DNA of 64,000 nucleotides from Rhipidocladum racemiflorum (GCA_036346355.1 CM070583.1:6448001-6512000); one strand, 5' to 3'. Positions 1-12,930 are shown, counted from the first letter of the stretch. Notes: generated by a model not told the origin, from the letters alone. Numbers and translations are program-made.

Positions 1-241
1 CAATTAAACAGGGCAATTAATGTGACGTGGGAAGAAACTCTCACTTTATATAGTAGAGATAGCACAGTAGCACGCAAGAAGCAAAGCACAGTTATTTTCA
101 GTAACCAAAGAAATGCAATAAGAATAATGTTCGTGTTTTTGTCAGTAACCGGCTCAGTTCACATCGTGCCGCGGCACAACGACAGAATAAGAAGTTTAAG
201 GAAGAAGAGGTGCGTTCGTGTTTTTCTTCGTCTCTCCCGAG

Positions 242-3200
242 CAGGGTTCCACTTTTCGTTTTTGGAAAAACCGAACGAAATTCGAAAATCGAAAATCGGT
301 AAAAACCGCTCGAAATTCGTTCGAAATTCGCTCTAAATCGAACGGTTCAAAAGTCAAACGAATTCAAAAGCTGGTCAAATTGCCGAGCGAATTTCGCGAA
401 ATTTGAACGAAATTCGTTCGAAATGATCGAAATTCGATTACAGTTGAAAAATGTCTTCAAACTTGATTTTTTTCAAAAAATGTTAAAAAATTATAAAAAA
501 ATCTTATAAAATCCCATTTCATCTATAAAACACTTGAGAGAAATTTCAATAATTTTTGAATTCATTAAGTGTTTTTATAAAATCAGAAACAACAATTAAT
601 AAATAGGAATAGATACACTTTTAGATTTTTATAAAAAAAATTACATGACTGATCACTCTCTGAAATTGCAAATAAAATATTGTAAAATTTGTAAAACTCA
701 ATTCACATAATTAAAACTTGTCGCATATCAATACAAGTGCAAAAATAGGCATTCACATAATTAAAACTTGTCGCATATCAATATAAGTGCAAAAATAAGT
801 ATTCACATAATTAAAATATTAAAATATACCATAGCAAGATAACACTAACATATTAAATAAACTTTGACGGTTTCACCCCTAAATGATCATTTATTACTCC
901 ATTGATTTTTATAAAGCATCCATACATTTCAAGATTGGAAATTTTTAATTCTTATTAACAATTAGTCCAACAATAAATATGTTTCATGATGCAAAAGTGA
1001 TACTAAATATTACTACTTGACATACTTGAACAAATATTGCTACCATAATTAAAATATACCATAGGAAGATAACATTAACATATTAAATATACTATACAAA
1101 AACAAGTAAGCTTTTCAATATTGGAAAACATTAACATATTAAATATACCATACCTTTGCTATATTTTAAATAATTGAAAGTTGTCACATATCAATACAAG
1201 AAAAAATTTCAATATTAGATATGTGGGCCCCCAGATCGACTATCCGGAGTCCTCTGTGTATTTCTGTACTAGTCCCAGATCAGTAGCTAGTACACACAGT
1301 CAAAAGTGATGAATCAACAACCATATCACAAATACATATAACTAAATAAGAATAATACCAAATAAAAGCAAAGACCTTATGGTCAAGATTTACCATTACG
1401 GCCTGAACAGGCTGAACGACTTGAACACCGCAATGAAGACGAAACGCCAATGCGACCCATCCAAATGCCCACAGGCAATCGAGTGGAGAACGCACCCTAG
1501 TCGATGGAAATCTTGAACAGCTTCTTTCACTTCTGAGAGAGGATTAGAATGTAGCACGTGAGTACATAAAGTACCCAGCAAGTCTGGGAGATTATGCACA
1601 ATGTAGGCTATCCAAAGATGGCTTAATATGGTTCTTTTGCATAAAGCCAAGTTTCATTAAATCATACTTGTTAATAAATTTCACAAAGCATATTTGAGCA
1701 ATTCTTTTTAATAATTGAATTACGTAATATTGTAGTGAAGGTTCTAACCACCACTCACTAATATACGTGCTCTATCCGCCACATCTCAACAAAATCGTGG
1801 TTCAATCCAATCACATGGCTATGTCGCCATGGTTCACAAAATCGAGTTCTTTCCACCTACCTGGCTTTGACCGCCGTAAGCACACGAGAGTTCTAATCGC
1901 TCCGGATCCCAAAACAAAACATTGTTTAGTTTGAAATCAAAACCCAAAGTCTACCAAGATGAAAGCATTCGACAAGCTTCGCCTTTGACCAGTAGGCACG
2001 GCTATTCGAATAGTTTTAACTCTGCCAGAGGTTGTACAGCTTTACCCACAAGACATGATATTCCCTTGATGCCAAGCTATTAGCACACTTCCTTGGGTGT
2101 GCCGACAGGGATATCATGACAAGGCCTTGACAATGTATACGCCTAACCGACTCACCCGTGAGGTTTCACATTGTTAGGGTTATTTCCACCCGATCTGAAG
2201 CCCCCTCTTGCGCTGCGTGTGAGAAAAACAACAACAACAACAACAACAATGCCTCTTTCCGCTCTCACACAACAACCGAGTGGTGAGTCTAAGTTAGGTT
2301 TCTACAAATTATTCAACAGTCGTGCCCACTTTGACATGTGGTTGTACGGTTATGCTTAGAATGGAGACAGTCATAAGCGTCGGTCCTTAATTGACTTGGG
2401 GCGGTACTTGCACAAAAGAACCAAGGCTTGGTCCGCTTCCACCCGACATTCCATGCCGCCCAAGTCGAAATCATTTTTCATTTTATTTTTATTTTGTAAA
2501 CCATTGGCAATACTCCTTGCCTATAACTTCCAATACAAGTTTTCAAGAGATAATTGAAAGTCCCACCCATAGGTGAATATTGACCGACAGCGAGACTAAG
2601 CATTTCTACCGTACTATTCTATTCCACCAATAGTCTATTTTTATAAAATACAAAGGTCAGGGTTTGATCACAATCCTTATAATCAACTGCGTATTCTCCA
2701 ATAATCCCTCTATTGCCATAACTCTACAATCATAAGAATAATCCAATTCGATATAGTATCCACCAAGTAGGAAGTACATCATGGTACTATTATAACTTCA
2801 AAATCTTATGGAACTACAATCATATTTGTATAGGAAATCTTTCCCTTGAACTCGAACTTGTATTATTGATTTATCCACCAATCATACGGCGATCAATCTT
2901 ATCATCCACTAAGAATATTTCACAAGGTCATCTACTAAACCACCGAGAATACTTCACGATATCACACCTCTAAACATCTAGAATACAATCCACCGATATT
3001 ACTTCATAATGGCATATGACTAATCCTTCACATCATCACCTCTAGATCATCAACTTTAATCCATCAAGAATACGGAATATTATCATTGACTAAACCACCA
3101 AATATTCTGGATCATTCACTATTCTCCATAAATGATTAGTACATATCTATATCTTCATAATCATCTATTTCTCAATCAATCACATTAAGAATAAACCCCA

Positions 3201-5727
3201 ACAAACACTAATAATCCAACTAACTCTGGTTCTCACCTCCTACTAGTTTATCAACCCAAGAATCCAAGTCGACATATTATTTACTTGCAATGATCCGTTC
3301 AATCCACCCCGAATACTTTACAATCCCATACATCTTCCAAAATCTCCCACGACTATATTGTTTAAATTGAGAACTACTATCACTGTCCATCTCCTTAGTA
3401 TTTCAACGATCATCATTCAAGGCTCAATTTCATATTGACAACCCCCACATTATCACTACTACTCACCCATCTCCAATTACATTCCATACTATGGGTTCTA
3501 TTCAAACTATCCTCCAAATAGTCATTTTCCTAATCGAAGGGTATTTTATTAAAAACATTTATTATGGTGGATCACTGTTCTAGGGCGACAAAGGGTTACG
3601 GATAACAATTTCAAGGAGGTATAATCAACAGGTATAACTAACAACCTAACGTTTGACATCATCATTTTATATACATAGCAATGCAATTTGTAAAACAATT
3701 TTAAATCAGTTCGCAAACATAGGAGCAAAGTGCATCAAGGAGACTTGCCTCGGTCACAGCGAGAAGGTTGAACTCTTTGAAGCCCGTCGGCGGGGTCGGC
3801 GAACTCGGCGGAAGCGTCGACTACGTGCAAAACGAGGCAATAAATAAATAAAAGAAAATAAATAAAATCCAAAAATTACAAAAATTAGTACTGGCAGGTA
3901 GATCTTGATTTTAGATGAATTTAGAAACTTGAACGGAGTCAATCGGAGTTCGGACGCAAAAGATATAAGCGTTCGAAGTTGGAAAATGATGGAAAATCAA
4001 GGAAAAAGAAAAAGTTACTGTTTGCTACAGTAACTCGCGAGAATTTGTTCCGGGACTGAACCAAAGTTACAGAGCCCCTTTTGCTTCCAAAAAAACGGAT
4101 TTTTGCCCCATTTTCGCACGGATTTGGATCAAACAAAAGCCTAGAACCTCTAGATAACATCCTTAGGAACATCTAGGAGGAAGGGATTGAACCAAAACTC
4201 ACCGGAATCGGAGAAATCAACGAAGAACGGAGGTTCGGCCGAATGCACAAAAGCTCCAAATTCGTCGCCCATGGTTGAGAAATCCTAAAATTGATGATTG
4301 GGTTAGAATCTAGACTCATCCATGGTCTCAAAGAACCAAGTGGCATGAAGAATGGCTCACCGGAGAAGAATTTACAAGCATGAACTTGACGAATACCGAA
4401 AAAGTTCAACCCAACGTCGGTTTTCTTGATCTCACGGGCGCAAGGGTGGAGTAGATGGAAAAGGGAGCACACTCCCGGAACGGGGATACTTATACGAAGA
4501 GAATGGAGGTGGTGGTGCGGCGTTTGGACGAGAAACGGATGAGTTAATGGCAACTAAGTGGATTTCCGTTTTTCTTGAATGGTGCCGTTTCCGGTGCGAT
4601 TGGCGGCGAGTGAAGGTGGGGAATTGGAAGAGCTCGCCGGCGCGGATCCAACGCAACCGACCGTGATCAATTTGGAGTTTCGTGGAGGGAGTTACGAGCA
4701 ATTGAATCAAACCCTAGCCATGGATGCAAAGTTGGAGCTTCTCTGTTCTTGGAGTTGGCTGGAGGTTGAAGAAGGTGCACTGTTCACTTGCCACGTGGCA
4801 CTCTCCCATTGGTCTTCCTTTACGTAAATGATCCACCCTAGAGAAAAATTAGGAAAAATAGCCTAAAAATTCCAGAAAAATTCCTAGAGCCATTTTAGAA
4901 TATTTGGGACCCAATAAAATTGGTTTGGTTGAATTTGGATGATTTTTGTGGAATTGAATATTCGGGCGCGGATTGCAGGCATTAAACAAAAGCCGCGCGA
5001 GATAAAATAGGAACGGAGGTCCAAAAATTCGGGGAATGATTCCTAAAATCATTTTGGAATATTTGGAACATTTTAGAAGTGGTTTGGAGATTTTTGGAGC
5101 ATTTCTGGACTCGGGTGAATTTTCGGGTACCGGCGGGACTGGAAAATCTGATTTTTCGACCGGAGAGGAATTAAATCTCGATTTTGGATTGGAATGGATG
5201 CCAGGTTAATATAAACACCAAAGAAACTCCAAATTTTGAATTTACTTTATTTAAATTAGGTTTTTCTCCAGAAAGCGAAAACTAGGGTGTTACAAGATAA
5301 CATTAAAATATACTTCAAAAAATATTATTACTAAATATATTTGAACAAACATTACTACTAAATATACTTTAATAAATATTACTACTTAACATAATTGAAG
5401 AAATATTGCTACTTGATATACTACAACAAATTGCTACTAAAAATACTTCTAATTTCTTTTCTTTTTTTGCTTTTTTTATTATCTATATTTTAATGGCTCA
5501 AAAATATCTTTAATTTTATTTTTTTCAAAAAGTATTCACACCAGAGGTCATAAAAATATTAATACTAATTATAGAAAAATTTTGGATAAATTTTGTCAAA
5601 TTTCTAAATTTTTTTAAATTTAAATTTAAATTTAAACGAAAAACCGATCGAAATCTGATTTCGAAACCGAGTGAAATGGTCGAAATTCGCGAAATTCGAA
5701 CGAATTTCGTCGGCTTTTGCAACCCTG
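242..5727. mobile_element. large hAT-type element, internally disrupted
   Basis: The two ends are similar inverted termini: CAGGGTTCCACTTTTCG on the left, and on the right the reverse complement of CAGGGTTGCAAAAGCCGAC. They are bracketed by a perfect 8-bp direct repeat CTCCCGAG (234-241 and 5728-5735), the TSD length of hAT elements. Both subterminal zones are dense in GAAATTCG/CGAATTTC words (about 265-430 and 5640-5710). The interior is AT-rich and holds a 50-bp direct repeat (701-750, 751-800, partial from 801). I see no transposase, so this is non-autonomous. A 4.07-kb solo LTR sits inside it at 1222-5294; without that insertion the element would be about 1.4 kb. The superfamily call rests on the TSD length and the CAGGG terminus. 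Confidence 0.75.
1222..5294 (-). mobile_element. solo LTR of a chromovirus-like Ty3/gypsy element
   Basis: On the minus strand this 4,073-bp block starts TGTAACACCC and ends GGGGGCCCACA, with a 5-bp TSD AGATA on both sides (1217-1221, 5295-5299). No coding region, primer-binding site or second LTR is visible inside, so I call it a solo LTR. Its minus-strand 3' end (a GGACTAGT word, then AATACACAGAGG, then a GGGGNCCC word) resembles the 3' end of the 3.5-kb LTRs at 31642 and 40825. The 3900-3990 stretch resembles the 'cgcttataacttttgcgt' zone of those LTRs. A diverged relative is therefore likely. It is inserted in the hAT-type element at 242-5727. Confidence 0.72.
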
Positions 5728-5909
5728 CTCCCGAGAGCGTCTCCATGCGCTCTTTACGTAGCCCCGGCCAGAGTTTAATATGGTTGCAGGGTCACCCGTT
5801 CGATGCCACCGATGGTACTTAGAATTCTCTAGAAAGTAGAACCACGTGTATACGCACATAATTTCCAACAGATCTGAGGAGAAGCTCATGGCTATGACGC
5901 CGGTTATAA

Positions 5910-6312
5910 GGGTGCGCGTTTGGTTATTAGAATGAGATTGAATAAGATGGGATAGTTCTGTACCATTTGATTTCATTATTTTAGGTGAATGAGATGGTTA
6001 AGTATCTAGAGGAAATATTTCTTAAATTTGTATCATTTGATCCAGGATGGGATGATTCTATTCAAGCAACCAAACGCATGGATGATTTTTTTTCTTGAAC
6101 TATCTTATACATATACCACTTGGTACAGGCAACCGAACACACCCTTATTTTGGGTGAATGGAATGGTTCAACATCTAAAAGAAATATTCCTCAAATTTAT
6201 ATCTCTTGGTCTAAGATGCGATGGTTCCATTAAAGCAACCAAACACATGTTAGACTTTTTTCTTAAACCATCTCATACATATACCATTTGGTACAACCAA
6301 CCAAATACACTC
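5910..6312. mobile_element. Tourist-like MITE with internal duplication
   Basis: The termini GGGTGCGCGTTTGGTT and (right end, reverse complement) GAGTGTATTTGGTTGG form imperfect inverted repeats flanked by TAA (5907-5909 and 6313-6315), the PIF/Harbinger TSD. The interior holds two roughly 165-bp direct copies, beginning near 5983 and 6148. Each contains 'ggtgaatg(a/g)a(g)atggtt', 'gaaatattyct' and 'catataccaytTGGTACA'. It has no coding capacity. Confidence 0.65.
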
Positions 6313-6788
6313 TAATAATGTACCGAGTGATATTGTACCGGACTTTATTAGATGACAACGACGCCATGCACAGAGCGCGACAATGTCTTCGACCTCTGCA
6401 GTGAGGATCGATGATGTTCAGTTAGGGGGTGCGAGACAAAAGGATGGAAGGTCTGGTGCTGACTTTCTTTCCCTTTTGGAGAAAAATTTCGGTTTCAAAT
6501 GGCACACAAGAAGGAAAATCAAAATTGAAATTCGTTTCTAGTAAAGGACAGGTCAATGATACGATGGTGGGAGTGCGTGTCCAGTGAAAAAGTAACCGTG
6601 CCCGTGCTCACGACGAGACTGTAGATCCTTTGCAAAATCCGTAGTGCCTGAGTGAGGGTGGAGCGAAAATTGACTGCCCGGTATTTTAAAAAGTAAACAC
6701 CGCACGAGTACATAAAAAAAGAGAGAGCAACTAAGATACTCCTGAAACTCATGAAACGCGTGATCGGTTTCATGCGTTTCAGTGTTTA

Positions 6789-7568
6789 AATCCTGTTTCA
6801 TAATTTGGAATCGGGATGTTTCTACTAGATTTTGGAAGAAACCCAACCAAACGGGCTAAAGCTCGGAACGATTATTCTCGGATCGTTTCTTCTTTTTCCA
6901 CTCTGTGGATGAATCGATCTCAATCTTGTTCCACCCGATTCACAAAATCCTACCTGAAACGTTGCATTTCTATTAGAATCTAGAACCGTACCAAACAGGG
7001 TCTTAGTTTCATGAGTTTCAGGTTTCATCGGTTTTTAGTGCTAAGTTTGATGAGTTGCAGGCCTCGTTTGGCAACTTGGAACCGGACCGTTTCTACTAAA
7101 TTCTGGAAGAAACCCAACCAAACGGGCTAAAGCTCGGAACGATTATCCTCGGACCGTTTCTTCTTTTTCCACTCTGTGGACAAATCGATCTCAACCCCGT
7201 TCCACCCGATTCACAGAATCCTACCTGAAACGTTGCATTTCTACTAGAATCTAGAACCGTACCAAACAGGGCCTTAGTTTCATGAGTTTCAGATTTCATC
7301 AGTTTTTAGTGCTAAGTTTGATGAGTTTCAGGCCCCGTTTGACAACTTAGAACCAGACTGTTTCTACTAAATTCTGGAAGAAACCCAATCAAACGGACTA
7401 AAGCTCGGAAATATTCTCCTCGGATTGTTTCTTCTTTTTTCACTCTGTGGTCGAATCGGTCTTAACCCTGTTCCACCTGATTCACAAAATCCTTCCTGAA
7501 ACGTTTCTACCAAGAATCTGGAATTGTTTTCGTTTCTACTAGAATTTAGAATCGTACCAAACAGAACC
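6789..7568. repeat. three-unit tandem array of a Tourist-like MITE
   Basis: Three copies of one MITE family lie head-to-tail at about 6789-7003, 7060-7273 and 7331-7568, with a repeat step near 270 bp. Each copy opens with a G-G-C-C-[CT]-C-G-T-T-T-G-like terminus (decayed in copy 1) and contains 'ctggaagaaaccca' and 'ctaaagctcgga'. Each closes near 'aaccgtaccaaacag'. About 57 bp of shared spacer containing 'ttagtttcatgagtttcag' separates them, so spacer and MITE were duplicated together. Intact relatives lie at 10718-10997 and 57704-57982. Confidence 0.75.
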
Positions 7569-8398
7569 TCAGTGTAAAAAAATCGCGAGTTTCATGCGTT
7601 TCGTTGGTATACCTAGATTAGTTTTTCTCAAGAAAAAAACGGTGCACAAGTATTGTTCCAATATGTTTTTTTCCAAGGACCTAGGTACTTGCACTTCGGC
7701 AGCTCCGATGTGTATGCGTACAACTCCATAAACACATCGGATTGTTCGCTGCTGCCACGAGAGCAAGACCTGACAATTCACACCGTGTTCATATTGTCAC
7801 AAATATTTATCATGTTAGACATTAACATGATCTTTAAAATATTATTTTGATCACTAACTTTATTATAATATATTGATCAAACCCAATAAAATTATAATTT
7901 TATAAAGAAAATTTTGAGATAAATCTAGGTATATAAACTTTAGTGTATTCAATTTAAATATTTAAAAATATATAGGTAATCCAAATTTCAGAAATTAGAT
8001 TACATCTATATAACTATTTATAACGAGAAGAATGCACGTCAGTAACTCGGTATCTTCATCGTACGTACATGCAGAATTAATTAGCACATCAAACGTGGCT
8101 TCAACCCTCGCGAAATCCTCCATCGAAAACGACGTCTCAAAGAGATCGAGCTGGAACTGATGCCGCCATCTCCCATCCATTTAGCAGGAGGCAGTTGAGC
8201 TTCCATCGCCTTGGCTTGGACTTGAGGCGGCACTTTTCATGGCACACCAGTGCACATGAAGGACGCCATGAAAGCTACTTCGCCAGAGGAAAAAGAGAAT
8301 CAAAAGTAATCTCTTTTTTCTAAGTCGCTAACTAACCTGTCCATAAACAGTCAGCTTTTCAAGCTTCAGCAAGTTCATTATAGACGGCAGCTATCAGA
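7569..8398. other. intergenic; possible gene relic on minus strand
   Basis: AT-rich around 7800-8030. A short minus-strand open frame at 7995-8180 (61 codons, containing MEDFARVEATFDVLI) lies in a slightly GC-richer patch, 8040-8270. I do not recognise it; it could be a small gene relic or chance. Nothing else is seen. Confidence 0.25.
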
Positions 8399-8434
8399 TA
8401 TCTCTCTCTCTTTCTCTTTCTCTCTCTCTTTCTG
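8399..8434. repeat. CT-rich microsatellite
   Basis: An imperfect (CT)n run broken by TTT triplets ('tctctctctctttctctttc'). It is a simple-sequence tract with no obvious gene attached. Confidence 0.85.
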
Positions 8435-8754
8435 GGCAAAATAGAGCTAGATGTACAAAGCTTACTTTAGGAATTAAAAGAAACTTTGCTAGTTATACAG
8501 AAAAGACTTTGTTAATTACAGAGAAAAGGAAGAAATCTCTATACCAGAACTAGTTTTAGTCAGTCGTGTGGACTCACATATAGCAAGCGAGAAGAAGAAA
8601 AAGAAGAATCGGCTTACGCTTTACAATTACTTGAGGAGATTCTTGCTATGTTTCCATTTCCAACTTTCATGCTCTGAAATGGAGAAACTCCTTTTCTTTC
8701 CCTCAAGTCCTTAGCCAAATGTGTTTATTTGAACTCGCTACAAAATTATATATT

Positions 8755-9319
8755 GACCCTGTTTATTTGGATTTTTCACCGGTTTAAATACCAAAAAAAT
8801 TAAACCCTAAACAAATATGTGCCTTTTTATAGCTTTTTCAAAAACCATAATGATCCGTATAATTAAAAACTAAAAGCCACTAGACAGGGGCGGAAGTACA
8901 TTGAGCTACCCGGTGTCACAGGACATCGGGTCAAAAAAAAATAGTGTATATTAGTTTATATATGAAAAAAATTATTGTATGTTAATCTATATATATATAT
9001 ATAGTATGTGTGAACCCCCTTGATCTAAATATTGTGACACTGGGAGGTAAATAACAAGCAAATGGTAAGAATAATAAGTTGTTATCACATATATGATGAA
9101 GTGGTGAACCCCGATGATTTTTTCTCTAGTTTCGCCCCTGCCACTAGAGGTGTGCTTTTTTTTGGGCTTATTAAAGGTTGATTTTGGATTAATGCCACTG
9201 AAGTTATGATGAAATTACTCACTTTTACCGTGTATAAAAGCCGATTATTTTTAAAAAATTAAAACCCAAAACTAGCTTTAAGCTATAAACTAAAAGTCTA
9301 AACTTAAATAAACAGGACC
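8755..9319. mobile_element. Tourist-like MITE interrupted by a hAT MITE
   Basis: The left terminus gaccctgtttatttgg and the right terminus aaataaacaggacc are inverted repeats of the kind seen in grass Tourist/PIF MITEs. The right side is followed by TAA; the left flank is TT only, so the TSD is not clean. The hAT MITE 8885-9140 splits it; without that insert the element is about 300 bp. Confidence 0.5.
8885..9140. mobile_element. hAT MITE (256 bp)
   Basis: Termini CAGGGGCGGAAG (left) and CAGGGGCGAAACTAG (right, reverse complement), flanked by a perfect 8-bp TSD CCACTAGA at 8877-8884 and 9141-9148. No ORF. The interior is AT-rich with a (TA)n run near 8992-9003. Confidence 0.9.
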
Positions 9320-9663
9320 TAAGTGCAAGATATTAATTTGACATGTACTAACAACATTTTTATTTTGCCAATGTGATGCCATCATTCATGGCTGTTGGGC
9401 TGTTGACCTCTTGGATTAGCTGAGAGCCGCCAGGGTTCAGCAGCCACCAGAGGTCAAAATTTTCCTGAAAGCCCGAAGCGACCTACTGTGGTGCCGGTCT
9501 GCTCATTGGCTCCACAGGAAAATTGGGGACATTTTGGGAATATGCCCCTACGAACGTCCCCTTTGACCTCCGGTTTTTTTCAACCTCCCCCTTTCAAGAT
9601 GTGAATATCGAGAGATGGTGCATGGTGGAGTTTGCTGTGAAAACTGAAATTTGGTCTGACCTG

Positions 9664-9925
9664 AATGAATTTTTTTTTTGAAGGCATGTACAGATTATTT
9701 TTGTAGTGCATGTGTTTATTTGCAAATTTTTTTTTTTGAAGGCATGCCAGGGATACGAGGAGAGGAAGGTTCTACGTTGAACATTGAGTTTGTACGTTTG
9801 CAAAAAAAATTTCGGACAAAAGAAAAAAGATATTTATTTGCAAAGAACACTAAGGATACCAGGAAGATTCTATTTTGCGCATTTGAATTTGTGTGTTTGC
9901 AACTTTTTAGACAAAAGAAGATTAG
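9664..9925. repeat. local imperfect direct repeats
   Basis: A poly-T tract followed by 'gaaggcatg' occurs twice (about 9667 and 9730). A block running 'ggataccagga..ttct..ttgaa..tgt.cgtttgcaa....acaaaag' occurs twice, about 100 bp apart (near 9750-9820 and 9854-9917). It is AT-rich and has no gene. Confidence 0.45.
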
Positions 9926-10717
9926 ATAAAGCAACAAGTTATCCGTTGGTAAAAAAAGAGAAAAAATTGTAAATATTCATGAGGTATATACAATCATGAA
10001 ATTTGCTAAAGTTTGGAAACATAAATAATCCATAACTAAGTATTTTTTATATCCAAAAACTAAAAATACTAAAAGGTTGCTATTACATTAATAATTATAT
10101 AAAACAAAATTGGAAACATAAATGATCTAAACGGTTTTTTTTGTTGAAAAAACATACCTATAGTATACATAATAGCATATACTTTTAAAAAATGATCCAA
10201 ACACTACACATTCATCATCCTATACACATACACATACCAGAACTAGCCACGAAATTGCACTCCACAGGTCCAAATTATTACTTGCATGCTATCTCTAATC
10301 GACACTTTCACCTTCGGCTGTTTACATTATGTAAATAACTAAAAACCCAAACAGATTTCACATGAACGACGTGTTCTACTGGCCAGTGGCTACTCCATAA
10401 AACTCCAAACTAAACCGAAGGAATTGATAATATGTCACTTAATAGATTGCCACCCTACAACCGCTCAGTCCCGTAATCGATTTTTTTGCCACTCTTTAGG
10501 TTGGATTCCCCATTATTTGCCTCTTTCACATTATTTCAATAAATTCCACTCAAAAACCAAATCTAAATTTAGCTTGACGCCATCTCTGACCGCACGCCAA
10601 GAGCAGGCCCGCGCTCGTGGGCGATGCGAGCGTAGCCGTATCAGAGATTATAGTGATATATTTTTTGAAATAGTATATTCTCCTGTTAATCTATACCGAT
10701 GTACCATTTTAAATTTA

Positions 10718-10997
10718 GGCCACATTTGGCAACTAGAAACTGGGCCGTTTCTACTAGAATCTGGGAGAAACCCGGCCAAACGGGCTAAAGCTCGGAACGA
10801 TTCTCCTCGGATCGTCTCTTCTTTTTCCACTCCGGGGCCGAATCGCCCTCAACCCCGTTCCACCTCAATTCACAGAATCCAGACAGCTAGCCAAACGGTT
10901 TCCAGACAGTGATTCTGATTCTACCTGAAATGTTTCTACCAACAATCTGGAACCGTTTCCGTTTCTACTAGAATCTGAAACCGTACCAAATAGGACC
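10718..10997. mobile_element. Tourist-like MITE (280 bp)
   Basis: Left end GGCCACATTTGGCAACTAG, right end CCGTACCAAATAGGACC, flanked by TTA (10715-10717 and 10998-11000), the PIF/Harbinger 3-bp TSD. The interior carries 'tttctactagaatctggga' and its inverse. It belongs to the same family as 6789-7568 and 57704-57982. Confidence 0.8.
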
Positions 10998-11329
10998 TTA
11001 ATATAATAATATATATTTATAAATATATATAGGTTTAATTATATATACACCAAATTTTACTTATAATATTACTTCAAATACATAGTAGTACTATCAAATA
11101 TAAGTATATAATATATAATTTAATAAACCATATTATCAATTCCATCAGTATCACTGATATTGATCGGTATCGAAACTGATACAACTGGTATTGACCGATA
11201 TCAAAGCCGGCATAGCCATTATTGATCAGCATCAAGCCAATATGGTTTATAAGACTACTTTGTACAGGTTTAGATGCCAAAATGATACATACCAATCGAT
11301 ATCGATACGGTATTGATAACTATGCTTAC

Positions 11330-11533
11330 AATTCTCATCGGCGTGTACGCCGATAGCAGGTAGCTGGATGAGGCCTTCGAGTGGAAGTAAGCTGTTTGAA
11401 TAGATGGAAGCAAGCGGCGTGTGTGGTCAGATGTGCTTCCTGTTTGTTCAAGAAGCCACCGGAGCCGGTACTGTCCTCGCCAAGTCGCCAACCGATCTTG
11501 CGGAGTACTTCTTCACTCCTAATACGTGCCATT
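11330..11533 (-). other. GC-richer patch, possible gene fragment
   Basis: A roughly 200-bp stretch of balanced GC sits between very AT-rich flanks and is open on the minus strand (11532-11335, 65 codons, starting MARIRSEEVLRKIGWRLG). I do not recognise it. It has no visible TIRs or TSD; it may be a gene or transposon relic. Confidence 0.25.
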
Positions 11534-11988
11534 TTATCGTTTAAATTTTATTTTTAAATACATATTATTCTATAGTTTCTAGATAACTTTTAATTTTTCT
11601 TCCTTTACAAATTTTTACTGTTCATTATTCTCAATATTATTTATTGCTATGGAATAGAATAAAACAAAATATTCAAAAGCAATAAGTAAACTAATAAAAA
11701 AGAATAATTTAATCATTTCTATGTACACATTGATTGAAATGTAAAATCCTGACACGCCATCTAATCACGAACGGAGAGTATGTCAAGAATACCGCTTTCC
11801 ACGGATTCTCGGCCAGCGCACTCCAGCATGCTCTCCAAGAGATCGGGCAGGGGCAAAAGAGACAATTTAGGTGGGGTTGTGATTGAAAATTATTGAAAAA
11901 AATATTCCGTTCGTCGATTTTTATATGACATATTTTGACTAAGCACGTAGATTAAGGAATCTCTAAGATTACCAAAGAGAATAACTAA

Positions 11989-12233
11989 GGATTTGTTTGG
12001 TTGTAGCATCCGGGATCGTTCCATCTAGCATCGCTAAGTTTTTTATTTGGTTGCAACATATGGAATCTACTCATCCCAGTCCGATCCATCCAACCATAGC
12101 TTGTGTCCTGAGTCAATCTCATCCATCGTGAAAACAAGAAACGGTGTCGTTCCAGTCGAATCCATGAATCATCTATGTATCACATCCCTAATCCTATCCT
12201 GGTTGGTCCTTCATGGGCCAACCAAACACCTCC
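11989..12233. mobile_element. Tourist-like MITE (245 bp)
   Basis: Termini GGATTTGTTTGGTTG and (reverse complement of the right end) GGAGGTGTTTGGTTGG, with TAA on both sides (11986-11988, 12234-12236). No coding capacity. Confidence 0.72.
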
Positions 12234-12244
12234 TAAAATACCCA

Positions 12245-12930
12245 AACGATGTCAATTTTTTTTTAACTTTTTTTGTGAATGGTCCTGACACATCACTAAT
12301 GTTCCCATAAAAATTTCAGATGATGATCAACAATAAGAATTTTTTTAAAAAAAACTAACAGTGTTACTGTCTTGATAAAAGGTTGACCGGCAAATTTCAA
12401 CTAAATGAAAAATGGTGCAAACTACATTAGAAAATTTTAAAATTTTTTATGGATGGTCTTGACACAACCATAATATTCTATAAAGTTTTTACATGATGAT
12501 AAATCTTGAGGACTTTTCAAAAATTTAGACGGTGCTAGCATAATGAAAAAATGGTACAAACCATGTTAGATTTTTTTTTTAAAATTTTTTTTGATGGTCT
12601 TGATGTATCATTAATATTCTCATAAAATTTTTAGATGATTGAGTAATTTTTAAAAATTCTGACATTGCCACTGTCCTGATAAAAGGCTGACCAGTAAATT
12701 TCAACTGAATGAAAAATGGTGTAAATCAATTTAGAAACTTTTGAAAATTTTTTGTGGTAGTCTTGACACAAATATCCGTTATATTCTCATAAAATTTTTA
12801 GATGATAATCAAGCTTGAACAATTTTCAAAAATTCGAACAGTGCTACTAAAGGCTGATCAGCAAATTTCAACTGAATGAAAAATGGTTCAACATAAGTTT
12901 AAAATTTTTAAAACTTTTATACGAGGGTTC
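12245..12930. repeat. degenerate tandem repeat, unit about 168 bp
   Basis: The word 'gaaaaatggt' recurs at about 12407, 12544, 12711 and 12879. Around it 'gtcttgacac', 'cataaaatttttagatgat' and 'ggctgaccagtaaatttcaact' recur in the same order. I count four diverged units, the second shortened. The block is AT-rich and non-coding. Confidence 0.65.

Noticed and set aside
10424..10912. 162-codon plus-strand open frame
   Set aside because: Its C-terminal third is the MITE at 10718-10997 and the rest has no recognisable domain or splice context.
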